The notes beneath the pieces were generated by a model. That model was not told the origin of the DNA. It saw nothing but the letters and a program-made list of their open reading frames with translations, and did not search any database. Of a stretch of DNA of 64,000 bases, positions 1-11,877 are shown in pieces (the first letter of the stretch is position 1; every line of letters begins with the position of its first letter). The DNA comes from Psettodes erumei (lineage: Eukaryota; Chordata; Actinopteri; Pleuronectiformes; Psettodidae). The stretch covers positions 248,001 through 312,000 of the forward strand of contig JAFBJZ010000950.1 of the NCBI GenBank assembly GCA_016785225.1, in the 5' to 3' direction. Made by a program: the position numbers and the translations under genes.

Positions 1-148
1 AAGCGAGAGCCAAGAGGAAAGACAGGAATAGTCCGATTGTGACACCACAATCTCTGCCTTTTACCATTCAAGCCTTTCAATGGCAGGAGAAGACTCTCAG
101 CTCTAAACCACCGGCAGTCCTGAGGCACAAGATCCTTGGGGTCGGACC

Positions 149-1013
149 ATGTGTACCACAATGATGGTCCTCACCACCATCGCTCTCATTGTGCGGCAGA
201 GGTTCTCCAACAAAATTAAACCGTGAGTACTTATTGTGTGCTGTCTTTCGATTTTGATCAGACACTGAGGAATTGTGGTTTCTGCAAAATATGTCTGTTT
301 TCAACTATGAAACTGAAATGAGAGACTTGTTTAGGCTTGGATTCGGACTACATTTGCCTGATAAAAAGAAAAATAAACTTGTGAAACAAATACTTACAAC
401 CAATACAACCACACACATACCGTTCATACAGGCATTAGTTTCATGTGTGGGAGAGTGAGGGAGGCAGGGAGAGCCTTATCTGCATCATTGATTTGAAATC
501 ACCCCTGTGATTATTTTAAGGTTTGCCTTGAGCAACAGCATGTGGATTAAGTGGTTTGCTACATAACAACAGTGTATTCCATCTTTTTTTTAATGGAGGG
601 ATAAAGGGAGGGGGAAGCATCAGGACTCTTGAATCCATGGCTGCTAATTGACTCAAAGTGCAATCTTCTCAGGCCCCTGGGACTGGGGGGGGGGCTTTGC
701 CACTCACACAGCAATAGCACACTGCAATAGCAAACAATGCCACGTGGCTTCAGCACCATGGAGCATGGCAACAGAAAGACTGCACAATTATGACCTAATA
801 AACAGCAAAACCTTCTTCGATCTACACTGAGCTGTTTCCAAACAGTTGTGTGTTTTACTGATCATGACCAAGAAAGTGCTGTGATGACAAATATGCAGCA
901 TTTAACATTCATTTCATAATATGTTCTGTGTCGCCCATCACAGGCAGAAAGAAGACACTGAGAAAGACACGCCATACATGAAGAGCAATGGAGCAGCAAA
1001 CACCCAAAAATGA
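149..1013 (+). CDS. prcd: Photoreceptor disc component PRCD, 47 residues, two coding exons
   Basis: Coding exons are 149-222 and 944-1013 (stop TGA 1011-1013), joined across a GTGAGT donor and a CACAG acceptor with matching phase (CC|G). The protein opens MCTT followed by a hydrophobic run and then the basic stretch RQRFSNK. This is the layout of vertebrate PRCD, whose human form (54 residues) starts MCTT, has a short hydrophobic segment, a basic patch and a polar tail. Cys2 is the known palmitoylation site and the residue changed in progressive rod-cone degeneration; it is present here. The second exon supplies a polar 22-residue tail ending NTQK. The family protein sits in photoreceptor outer-segment disc membranes and associates with rhodopsin. 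The gene is easy to miss because each exon is under 75 coding bases. Neighbourhood also fits, since human PRCD lies near SPHK1 and SNHG16. The exon 2 choice is inferred from phase and composition. Confidence 0.85.
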
Positions 1014-3830
1014 CAACAGTGAGCATCACAGGGTAAGGAAATACAAACACAGCAAGTCAGTGAAACCAGACTGAGCAAACGTACTAAGCGGCCACAGGGG
1101 CCTTAAATGGATACTCCAAGCCACAAAGGTCAGGATAATCTCACTTTTAGTGCCCGGTATAGGTCAAGCTCCAAACATTGCATTTGTTTGCAATTCTTTT
1201 GATGCAATAAATATGTTCCCGTTAAACACAGCATTGTCCTCCAAATTCTACTCCCCTACTTTGTGAAGGGCTTTCTAAGTCATACCTGGTTTTACAGGTC
1301 CTATGGTTTCCTGCAATTTCTTTAAAAAAGCAATGGATATGTAACAATACATTTTTGGAAAGGTTCCCAGCGAGGATGATGTAACTGTTATATTTAGGGA
1401 AAATGAGTGTACATTCACCTTTACAAATTTAATTCAATTTTACTGCCACTGTAACCTTGACAGTATTTCAGTCTGTGCACAGCCGGTCAGCAGAGCGGAA
1501 TGAGGAATAAAGTTAAAATTAACAATGATGTAACATGGGCCTGAATGATTAAGGAGTCCTTCTGGAAATTAACAACTGCAAACACTAATTCAATTAACCT
1601 GTAAATTCAGAAGACTTAAAGCCAGTGCACCAAAAAACAGTGGGTGAAAGGGAGACAGGAAAACATGCACATAGACAAGGAGACATTGACAGTTTAAGGG
1701 GAGTTAAGGGGAGAAAGTGGAGCAGTGGAGCATGTTACAGAGGCACAGATGCATAAAGAGCTAAGATGCCTGCCCCACATTTAGCTTTCAAGTACTCCTT
1801 GCTACTCCACTGACACTAAATGATTCAGAGGCAGAACAACAATCCAGCATCTCCTTGGATGGTTTATAATATAAATACATTACCACCCCATAACAACACC
1901 CCTTAAAGCATCTATGAAAGATCTCAAAATAAATTTTTTGGTCAAGTGTATTCAAATGAGTTGAGGTTGATTTCTTCTTTTTATGAATGATGTATTTCTC
2001 TCCACCACCCCCTACCCCTTGTTTGCAGACTTGAACTAAGACCAGTGTGGAACATCATCCCAAGTCTGGCGGCAAACATCAGGTGAACTTTGTAATTTTC
2101 TGTACTTTGCAGAGAATAAACCAGAAAATAAAAGGACAAATGTTTATTTATTTGCCAAGCAATGATATTGTTTGGTTTATTTTTTGTTCTTTATTTCAGT
2201 GGCTTCAAGACTTTCTTACCTGAATATAAGAGATTTCCTGTATTCTTTTGTTGTTTTCTCCTTTATTTGATTCAGATATATCTGCACTTTACAGCTCATG
2301 CCAAGACTCTCCCACCAGGACTTTGAAAAATGAGGTAGAAAAACAATGAGGCCTGTTTTGATCATGGCTTCCCCGGTCTGTCCTGCAGATGCTCTCATTA
2401 CTGGATATTTACTGTACAATCATCAGGACAACTGAATTTACTGCTTTAGAACCATATTGTGACTTCAAAGTTCAAAAATACTGTCTGAACAGACTTTAAA
2501 GTAAATAAACATATTCTGTGCCTCCACATAAATACCTAATAATCTCTTGGATTTATGTGTTTCTTGCTTTGACAAATGTACCACCTTAAATGTACAATAT
2601 GTATGATGTCAGGATAATCTTGGACTGTATGTACCTTAAAGAGTAGCTTCCCTAAAGATCCCATAAGTGACCTGATTCTTTCTATAACAGGAGATGAAGG
2701 CACACATTTAACTGGAGCTTTAAGTTTCTCTTACTGGGGAAACCTACATACTAAAATGAAGCATTGAAATGCATTTGTGCCTCTGAGTATTATTGAAAAG
2801 GTATATATTACTCTTTTAATTACATTAGTAAAGCATGTATTGTCCTTTTCCATCACAGACTGAAATATTCAGTGTGCATACAACTTGCATCTAACGTCTG
2901 CTGTCATTACAATAAATGAAGTAATCCTTCAAAGTAAAGATTTTCCAAGTGTCTTAACTTGTCTGTGAGTTGTTCTGCTGATTTCTGTTGATACATATAT
3001 TGAAATTTTGCATCACAGTTATTTGCACTCTAAAAACAAGTCTTAAATATCAAAGCAAGTTATCTGCAAAAGCCCAGAGAAAGTGAAATGAGACAAGTAC
3101 ACTCAGCTTACATGATCACATTGTTACTTTGAGTCATCACTTGCTTGACTGATTATAAATCACTGAGCAGAATCAGATATAAATCAACAGACATTGTTTT
3201 TTTTACTGCTGTTTTCAATCTGTCAAGAAAACTGTACAGATGAAATGCTGTCTGCACAAATTAAAGCCCCAGCAGCTCCCCACTGCCAGACCAATTCGAA
3301 ACAAAAATAGAGGCCAAATGTTTGAAATGGAGATTGCCTGTTTGTTCACCGTTGTCATAGAACAAATCTCTGTTTTGACACAGTGATGAATGGGTTGACT
3401 AACTCCTGAAATGTTGGTGTTTATATCTAATCCACAACTCCTGGTGCGGTGGAGCACAGGAAATTAGAAACTTCACAAGGAATGGTGTCATAAACCCATT
3501 TATGAGCAATGTGCTTCCGGAGGCTAATTTGGTTGGTTATTATTGCTTTAATTAAAAGTGCAACATCAGGACCAGACCTCATTGAATTAAACATAAACTA
3601 CAGAGGATAAATTATTCAGCTCTTCAGATTTGTGGTAACTAATTTGCTTTAAATCATTTTGTAAACTGTGACGCCACCTGGCGGTGGGTCAGTTTGGTAG
3701 TTTTCACAGAGTAACGAAAGAAAAAAAACAGATGTCAAAAAGTCCAAACGCAAGCAACTTAATCATTTAAACAAAGTCAAAAGCGAGAGACGTTTTTCTG
3801 CAACATGTTTCCATAAATCGTGTGCTGAAA
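1014..3830. other. prcd 3' UTR and intergenic sequence up to the fbf1 promoter
   Basis: AT-rich sequence without a supportable gene. The first few hundred bases are probably prcd 3' UTR. A short splice-bounded open stretch at 2030-2083 is discussed among the rejected items. Confidence 0.5.
1206..1211 (+). terminator. Candidate poly(A) signal for prcd
   Basis: This is the first AATAAA after the prcd stop codon, about 190 bases downstream. A second AATAAA lies at 1506-1511. Which one is used cannot be told from sequence alone. Confidence 0.4.
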
Positions 3831-3850
3831 ACTACTCTTCCCAGAATGCA
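3831..3850 (+). promoter_or_regulatory. ZNF143/THAP11-type promoter motif
   Basis: The sequence ACTACTCTTCCCAGAATGCA closely follows the ZNF143 (Staf) promoter consensus ACTACAATTCCCAGCATGC. Such sites sit close to transcription starts in vertebrate housekeeping promoters. It lies about 475 bases upstream of the fbf1 start codon, so the fbf1 transcript may begin near 3,850-4,000 with a 5' UTR leading to the ATG. Confidence 0.55.
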
Positions 3851-4228
3851 GCGCGAATTGTAAACAGGAAACGTACATTTCGCCGGTGTGTACGGTTGTG
3901 ATATTGCTGCAGTAAATCGCTCGGAAACTAGTGGTTTACCATTTACTTCAAGTCTAGTCGTATTCAATGCTAGCCCTAAAGTGTGTGTAAGAAGTCTGAG
4001 TTCATTTAGCTATGCAACATGGCTCACTTTGTATAGACGTGCTGTGTTGTAGGCGGTGTGACTCGTTTTCGTTAAGTCAACTGACCAAGTTTAAGACGCT
4101 AAACGTCGCGACTAACGCAAAAAAAACGACCACATGAAAGAACAAGGCATTCTGTTTGTCAGCCACATTAACTTACAACAGCCGTGAATCTTGTCCTCCT
4201 CGTGAACGCTCGCCGGTGGAGCACGGTG

Positions 4229-4243
4229 GTTACCAATGGAGAC
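4229..4243 (+). promoter_or_regulatory. RFX X-box upstream of fbf1
   Basis: GTTACC-AAT-GGAGAC fits the ciliary X-box consensus RYYNYY-N(1-3)-RRNRAC at every position. It sits about 83 bases upstream of the fbf1 start codon. RFX factors (RFX2, RFX3) drive ciliary genes through this motif, and FBF1 is a ciliary transition-fibre protein, so position and function agree. Confidence 0.7.
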
Positions 4244-4325
4244 AGGGGACGCCTAATCAGATTTAGCTAGCGGTAGCTAGCCTGCTAGCCGCTCTCACGT
4301 AAGCTGTTACCAGCGAAGGTTCAAC

Positions 4326-7300
4326 ATGGTGAGTCCAACATATCTCAGATTTGTCAGAGAAAGACAGAACGCAAGTTCCCAATCCCTCTGTGTGTTTGCA
4401 TTTGGATTTCTTTGGATCTAGGAGTTGCACAAGGGCAATCCGTTTCAGCTGTAGAGTAACCAAACTATTTTTCGCTTTAATTTGCAGGCTACAAAGCCGA
4501 AGGGCAAACCATCCAAAAGTAAGTTTCTCCAGTGTTACTTGAATGTTTTACATCACAAATTCATTTACTGTATAGCTCCACGCATTTTAACTTAAAATCG
4601 CGTCAATCTGCTTTTTCTTACATCGCCAAAAAAGTCACACCGAGGTCTGAGATGGCTTCACAATCTGTATGTGACACTCCCCGCTGTTAGATCTTTAGTT
4701 TATCTGGAGGACACCCCCTCACCAGAGTGCAAAAAACAATATAGTATGTGGACAGAGTTAGCAGAGAGACAAAAAGACATTCATAACAAATACAACATAA
4801 GACACCACAAAGTAGTAATACAGAATGAAAGGACCCCCCTCCTCCATTTTTAGCAGTATAAGCAGAATGTGGCCTCTGTACCTTAAAGAACAAGGTAACG
4901 AGGTAGGAGTAATAGATTAGAGAATTTCACGCTTGCATTAAAGTGCATCCTCTCTGTTTTTCAAAGGTTCCTTTGAAGATGATGATTTGCTTGACAGCTT
5001 ATTTGATGATAAAAGTAAGTGAGCACAGTTCTGTGGTTTTCAACCAAACAGTATCATCAGTGTCATAATGGTGCTTCTGTGAAAATTCCATGTGTTTTAA
5101 TAGTGATATTTTCTGCAAAACAGAACCTTTGGCAAGGGGGAGAGCAACTGGCACTGGATCCCTGAATCGGTAAATTGCAGATAGAATCAGGAAGACTGAT
5201 TATAAACTTAGATTATTAGTCTGCCTGTCTACATGTTACAGTTATTTTTCTTCTTCAGCTCCTCTGCCACTGCTAACATCTTCAGTATGCTTGCGGAGGA
5301 GGTGAAGAAGGATGTTGGGGACACTGAGGTATGTAGACAGAGATGTGAGAAACCACACATACATGTAAACATGCACCATCTCTTTCATTTTAGCATTATT
5401 ATTTTCCCCTCCACTTTCATTTCTGGGCCAGGACTCGGATGTCTCAGCAGCAGATCCCAGCGACATATTGAAGAACATGAAGGTAGGTCATTATAAACAA
5501 AGCAGAGACAGTTCAGTGTTGTGTGCCTGTGCATGGTCACGGGTTCAGCTGTTATTTTTCTGTCTATCCTCGTGGCAGGACATGGATGACATGGATGCTG
5601 ACCTTTTTGCATCAAAGAAAAGGCCTGGTTCAGACCCAGCACAGACAAAGCCATTAGGTAATGAGGGGCCAAAGAAAGACTCTGCTTCCTTAGGAAATAA
5701 TGGAAAACCAGAGGGAGCAGGTAATTCAGAGCAGAGTGTTCTTGCATAATATTGTTTTCTCATTATTAGCTTCACATTATTACTGGCTTTGAAGTTTACA
5801 TTAATTGCAGCATTCAGAGAGAGCTGTCTCCCCACCCCCTTCACTCAGATGAATCCACCACAGACAGGAAGAAGCCAAGTTCTGCATCCTCTATGTCGAC
5901 AGCACGTAGCTACAAGAAGTTCACCTTCTCCGGTGAGTGAGTCTCTCATCCCGCATCAGTGCGTTACCATCTGCTGAGTTGTTCGCTTGGGTTCAGTTTA
6001 TATAATCAATAAGGAACCTCATTTCCTTTGCAGATGTAGATGACCCCATGGCTGACCCACTTGATGACTTGCTCCCAGATGAAACCAAGCCTGAATCTAA
6101 AACAAGCGTGCAGCCGACCAAACCCGAACAATCTGTGCAGTCTCCATCAGGATCTCCAGTCGTCAAGAGTAAAGCATGTGAGCTTTACAACTTCCCATTT
6201 TTTTATGCTTTATCTGTTTTTTATGTTTTTTCATTTTTCAGTGTAATCTTCAAACACTGATTATGTGCATGTGAATTCTTTGTTCGTCAGCTAAAGTGGC
6301 AAAGACAGCAGGTGATCTCACATTTGATGATGGTAAGGATGATCTGATGGATGCACTAGGATTTGACAGAGATAAAAACGAACCCAAGAAAAAAGAGAGT
6401 CTGCTTTGGTCCAACAAGGAAAGGTAACAGCTCTGTTTTCATTTTCACTGTCTAGCTGTTTTTGTTGTCCTTATTTATAGTGCTCAAATAATAAATAATT
6501 ACTGCCTTAGTGCTTTGGACTGCAGCTAGAAACAAACTCTGCTCAGAACCTGATCTTCTTACTTCTCGTATGATTGGTTTGTTCTTGCAAAGATGCCTTG
6601 CTTTGTATCATAATATGACATACAGTACAACCTTGTTGTGTCTCGCCACCCTTTCCCTCTGTGTTTTCAACCTCAGGAGTGAGCCCCCTCAGAGAGCTCG
6701 CACCAGACTGGACGAGATTCTGGAGAGTTTCACGTCACCTCGTCTTCTCGAGCGACCACCCACGGGTGAGAGGAAGGACCAGCCTCTGTCTCAAGAGAAG
6801 CAGCAGCAGGAGAAGACTGCAAGTGTGAAAGGTGATAAGAGTTCCATGAGCTGTGAGCAGGGTTGAAATGATCCCAGCTAATTTTGTTCCCATATTTCAG
6901 AACCGCTTTTAGAAGAGGATCTCACATTTGGGTCTTATCAGCCCACCTTGGGCTCCACACCTGAAGGGCGGCAGTCCCGAAGACAGTCTGTCAGGTGTGT
7001 GTGTGTGTGTGGTCCAATCTTAGTGTTTTACATGGTGAACCACACCACATAGGCACATAATATCTTCATATACATTTTCAACTCTTTGTTCTCATCTTCA
7101 GATTTTCCACAGAGGATGTCAGCGCCACGACCCGGAAAAGAAACCGAAACCCACCACCCCCAACTCTGCTCGACATCGCAACTCTGCCGACTGGTTAGGC
7201 CTCAAGACAAACGAGGAAAACACATTTACAGAGGTCGAGACCAAAGAGACCAAGACTTCAATGGAGTCCCAGAAGGCTCCCATCTCTCCTCTGTTGGAGA

Positions 7301-10300
7301 GAAAAAACTCCCTGACTGGGAGCCATGCCACAGTTGCTACAAAAACGGCAGCGGAGCCACCAGCCCCAACTGTTGATATCGCCAAACCAGCCAAGCCGGA
7401 GGTTTCCGCAGTCCAGAAAAAAGACGAGCAGGAGGATGACTGGTTAGCAGGAGCATTGAGCAGGAAGAAGGCGTCAAGCTCTGAGGCAAAAAAATCCAAG
7501 CAAGATTATTCTGTTGGCCTGGGAGAAGAAGTGGTTCTGGAGTCGTATGTAAGGTACAGTGAAAGCCACACAAAAGACGATAATACAATACAGTGACAAA
7601 AGACACTCGTTTCTTAGTACTCAGTGATTCCTCTTGTTTTCAGTAAACAAATCAACTTGGATGAACCTCATCATCTCAGTGGTCCCTTGCCAGTGTCTGC
7701 TCCTAGCATTAGCCAGCCTCAGCCCCAGTCCAGTAAGGAGTCCAGAGTTGCAAGAGGGCCCAATAAGGTTTCGGATGAAACCCTGCAACATCTGCCAATG
7801 GTCAACCCTTTGTCAACTGCACCGCCTGGAACAATGGGGTGTAGGTAATTTTAGGGAAATAGGAAGTAGTTTTTGGTTAAAGTTGCATGTTTAACTTATA
7901 CTGTAAAAGCCAGTTTGATTACATCAGCATGATTATTGCTCATGATTGTTTTCTATCCAGCAGTACCACAGCAAAACAACATGCAAAACACAGCTACTGC
8001 GGTGCAGCAACAGGTAGTCATCCTCTTCTGTAATTAAGGTTGTCATGATTTGGACCATCATTTAATAAGGCCTATTTTACTTCCCTCTGTATTTTCTGAA
8101 TAGGTGGCATTTTCAGCAGACAGTCTGCAGCAGCTGCTACTACAACAGCAGGCAAGAAACTAACACTCATGTACCTGTATCTGCAGATTTTATTCAAAAT
8201 GTGGCGATGCGTTTGTTTTTGACTTTCTTAATCTCCTCCTAAAGATGATGCAGTCTCAGTTGCTGGGTCTGGGGGGTGTAGTGGATGCGGGGGCCCTGCA
8301 GAGAATCAAAGACAGAGAACATCAGCCTGGACATTATCAGGCTTTGCAGGCTTGCATCGTCCAGCTGGAGGGACAGGTACATTATGTGACTGCTAATGTG
8401 GTGATGGCGCTACAGGGGTTGCTGAAATATTGATTCTGTATGTCTGCATTCTGTCTTTCCCCTGTGCAAGTGTCCAGTATGAAACCTCCATGTTTTATTG
8501 TCCAGGTGAAGACCCTGCAGCTGGAGCGGGACCAGAGCCAAATGTTGCTCGAGAGTGTCCAGCAGCGGCATAAACAGGATGTGGAACTCATGGAGAACAC
8601 ACACAAGTACTTTACTCCTGGACCACACACATACGTATACGTAGTGCAAATGTGCTGCCCCTGTGTTCATATTAAACATACATGGTGTATAATTCCTTGC
8701 ACTACTATGCATGGAATTATCCAAGCACACTACTGTAAGTATTCCTGTGCACATCCAGGGCTCGTGTGAAGCTGCTGGAGGAATCAGCAGCCCAGAGGGA
8801 GACGCGAGCGCGGCAGGAGCATGAAGACCTGATGGAACGCCTGGCCACAGCAACACAATCTGCTGAGCAGGAACGCTCAGAGCTGCAGGCTCAGTACCAG
8901 CGCAAACTGGCCCAGGTCCAGCAGGACAGAGACCGCGAGGTGGAGAGACTCAGAGACCTCCAGAGGTAAACCTGGGCTGCCTTTTCTGTGGCAATAGCAT
9001 TAGCAAGTTAGTTCAGTGTAGTTCAATGCTGTGAACATCAGGGGTCTGATTCAAGAGGCAGGTGTACTGGGCAATACCCAAAGTGGGCTACTGTCAAAAC
9101 CTGCTAAACCCCAGAACGAGCATATTATATTTGATGAAAAAAATAAATGATCATACAGTTTGCCATATCTTCTCATTTTGCCATCAAGGAAATCTATTTT
9201 AGAGATGAAGAAGGACCATGAGGACCAGGTCCAGAGACTGAAGAGGTTAAAAGATGAGGAGATCGATGCAGTTACAAGCGCAACATCTCAGACCAGGCAA
9301 GTCATTATTAAAGGATACCTGCCCCTTTTACCAATATATATTTAGCATGTAACTTTTCTCTGTTTTCTGTGTGAAATACTAGTTTCAGAGCTCAGTAGTT
9401 TTATGATTAAATGCAACACCAAACAAACAACTGCAGATTGTTATACTAGCTTAACAATGAGTCTGGAATTATTCTCATAGCAAACTTTCTGTATGCAAAC
9501 TAGTGCTGGTCAGGATTTCAGAGATTGTTCTAATACCTGCTTGTGACTCGCCGCTGTCGTTGTCCAGGTCCCTCACGGTGGTGATTGAGCAGATGGAGCA
9601 GTTCTCCTCTCGGCTGGGAGAGCTTTCTTCCCGGGTGGAGAGCACACATGAGCACACGGCCCATGGCCTGGAGCAGGGAGCGCGGCACAGAGACGAGCAG
9701 CTTCGAAGTACCTCATACACACACAAACGCACAAATGGGTCAGGACACAACATGTCTAAGGGGCGTGGTTGTGTCAAATTAGTGGGTTAAGGTCATTTCA
9801 CTGAATGTACTTTTCAGTGATGCAGGACCGTCTGGCTCAGCAGCAGAAGGCCATGGCGGAGGAGAGAACTTACCTCAAGGAAATCATTTCCAGGATGGAC
9901 ACTCAGCTCAGCGAGCAGCAGAGACAGCTTGAGAAGGTCAGGGTGCAGACAGACCTCAGAAACAACTAATTTGCTTTGATGCAACTACATTGAATCTGAA
10001 ACAGATGTTTTTTTCCCTACAAAGACTAAAGATGGCACTTTGTCTTTGCAGGAGCGCTGGAAGATGACAGCAGAGCAGGCCAAAGCAGAGTCCACCCAAA
10101 GGGGCCTGGAAGAAGAGCGGCGTTCCCTCAGCATGCAGATCGGCATGGAGCGAGAGGAGCTGGAAAGAGCCAAGGTGAGGCTGACAAGCGTCTGCATCAG
10201 TGCAGACAGCGGATCGAGAGCTCCACCTCAGCTTCCCCCTCCCTGTCTCCGTTTCCATCAGAGCGCGCTGCTGGAGGAGCAGAAGTCAGTGATGCAGCAT

Positions 10301-11798
10301 TGTGCTGAGGAGAGGAGGAAGCTGGCGGCCGAGTGGGCCCACTTCCACGCGCAGGAGAGGCACAGGCACGAGCGGGCCGAACGAGAAGTCAGCAGCCTCC
10401 TGGAGAAGAGAGAGGGCTCCATCATCGGTCTGGCACAGGTCAGCTTCGTGGCGGACAAAATAGAGGAGACTTGCTACTTCATATCATTTGAAAAGGCCAA
10501 TAATTCAAACGTCATTACAAAAGTAGAAATGTGGGGAAGATGTATGTGCCCCCAAAGCACTGAAGAAATTGTCTATTTCTATTGTAGGAACAAGCTGACC
10601 TAAAGCTTCGGACTGCAGAGATAAAACAGAAGGAGATGTCTGTAGCACAGGAGCGAGAAACGTTGGAGAGACTGAGAGAAGAACTGGACAGAGAGAAAGA
10701 AAGAATAAGCAGCACGGCCCTGCGACTCAAAACACGAGCCCAGGAGGTGGAGGCCTTCAGCAAGGTAAGTTCACAACTCACAGACCTTCTCGTGCGCCGG
10801 AGCGAGCAATGTGCAGTGTGTGACTTCGGACCACGCTGTGGTCGCTGCAGGTCGCTGCAGAGAAGTACGAGGAGGGAGAAGGAGCGCTGCAGGAGGCAAA
10901 GCGCGTGGAGGCCGAGCACGAGGCGAGGCTCAGAAATATCCACATCCAAACAGAGCGGCTGAGGCAGCAAGAGCAGCGAAACCTTCAGGTGTGCGCCTCA
11001 CTTAATATGAACGAAGCAGACTGATTACACTCGCCAAACTCAAGTGTCTAAGGGCTGTTCTTTGTTTCAGGAGCGAACACGGTTAAATCATCTGCAGAAG
11101 GAGACAGAAGGACTGAGGCAGGACCCTCACGTCACTTTACCACTAATTATTCCACCCATTTTACCAGGTGACTTAGCTCTCCTTTCAAACCATTCAACAG
11201 AAACTAGTCACTTAAAATATCAAACCATTTAGTCTTGAGAATGTAACAAATGCTCATCTTTTTTCCCCCATTTGTAGACCCAGTGTTGCAGAACCCTGAG
11301 CTGGCGTCAACCCAGAACTTCCCCCCTCTTGCTTCATTTACCAACACACAGTCCATGGCGCTTCAGGCCAGTCTGGCTCTGTGGAAGTACACTGCAGAAA
11401 AGGCAAGAACTGACACTTTACGCTTTCATGTTGGTTTGCCCCTAAACTTCACTCAGTCATTTGAAAACAAAATGGAACCATTGGCAATCAAGATGATTCC
11501 TTATGACATCAAATAAAAACGTGCAAGTTGTTACTGCATAGGCTTTTATTGTAAATACTAGTCAAAACAGGTTATAGTTACAGTAGTAAAGTGATGTGGC
11601 TCACCCACTTACATATCTTTAACACATCTAATGCTAAAATGTGCCAGCAGATGCAAATGTTAAACATCTTCACTCAAAATGTTTCTATCGTGGATATCTT
11701 CTTTGTGCCCACAGGACCGTGAATACCTCCAAGAAGAGCAGGTCTTCCTTGATAATTTAAAGAAAAAATCCTACCGGTCGTCCTTCAACACAGATTGA
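4326..11798 (+). CDS. fbf1: Fas-binding factor 1, ciliary transition-fibre / distal appendage protein, 1,155 residues
   Basis: Twenty-nine coding exons: 4326-4328, 4488-4518, 4967-5014, 5124-5169, 5259-5328, 5432-5482, 5579-5720, 5849-5932, 6034-6177, 6291-6423, 6677-6831, 6901-6994, 7113-7553, 7644-7840, 7961-8013, 8104-8151, 8245-8376, 8506-8606, 8759-8965, 9189-9296, 9568-9707, 9818-9936, 10052-10174, 10262-10438, 10588-10764, 10851-10988, 11071-11167, 11278-11402, 11715-11798. They total 3,468 bases in one frame, giving 1,155 residues against about 1,133 in human FBF1. The N-terminal half is acidic and disordered, with DDDLLDSLFDD near the start, DDLMDALGF around residues 223-231 and SADWLGL around 358-364, all FBF1 hallmarks. 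From about residue 600 to 1,075 it is a long coiled coil rich in E, Q, R and L. The C-terminus carries the conserved LALWKYTAEKDREYLQEE. FBF1 anchors distal appendages to the membrane at the cilium base and is needed for IFT entry. Oddities: exon 1 codes only for the ATG, three introns use GC donors, and the exon 13 start is ambiguous. Confidence 0.96.
7113..7553 (+). CDS. fbf1: fbf1 exon 13 (longest exon; ambiguous acceptor)
   Basis: This exon encodes the segment containing NSADWLGL and a basic, S/P/E-rich linker ending LESYV. The better-looking acceptor is 11 bases upstream (exon start 7102). It would give SVRFSTEDVS, which resembles the family, but that frame meets a TAG at about 7198. Starting at 7113 (TTTTCCACAG|A) keeps the frame open. 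Either the downstream acceptor is used or one base is missing between about 7125 and 7165. Confidence 0.75.
7957..7963 (+). promoter_or_regulatory. NAGNAG tandem splice acceptor in fbf1
   Basis: The acceptor of exon 15 reads CCAGCAG. Both AGs keep the frame, so isoforms differing by one residue are expected. The upstream AG adds Ser-Val; the downstream one gives a Leu at the junction. Confidence 0.55.
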
Positions 11799-11868
11799 CC
11801 AACAGAAAACGTGTTTGCTAAACACATCAAATGTGCCATCATGATTCACTTTTATACAACTTTTTAGT

Positions 11869-11874
11869 TTTATT
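11869..11874 (-). terminator. Poly(A) signal (AATAAA) of the minus-strand snoRNA host gene
   Basis: Plus-strand TTTATT reads AATAAA on the minus strand, about 100 bases into the last predicted exon. It shares bases with the fbf1 signal on the other strand. Confidence 0.55.
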
Positions 11875-11877
11875 AAA
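11872..11877 (+). terminator. Poly(A) signal (ATTAAA) of fbf1
   Basis: ATTAAA, the commonest variant hexamer, lies 74 bases after the fbf1 stop codon. It overlaps the minus-strand AATAAA of the convergent gene. Confidence 0.6.

Noticed and set aside
2030..2083. Splice-bounded stretch (TTTGCAG| ... ATCAG|GTGAAC) that would continue the prcd frame as PLELRPVWN
   Set aside because: The frame fits by chance, but the exon at 944 gives a polar tail and stop of the length expected for PRCD. A rare alternative exon cannot be excluded.
10040..10603. 187-codon frame running from fbf1 exon 23 through introns
   Set aside because: It is read-through of exons 23 and 24 into intron sequence; the exon junctions are supported by homology to the FBF1 coiled coil.
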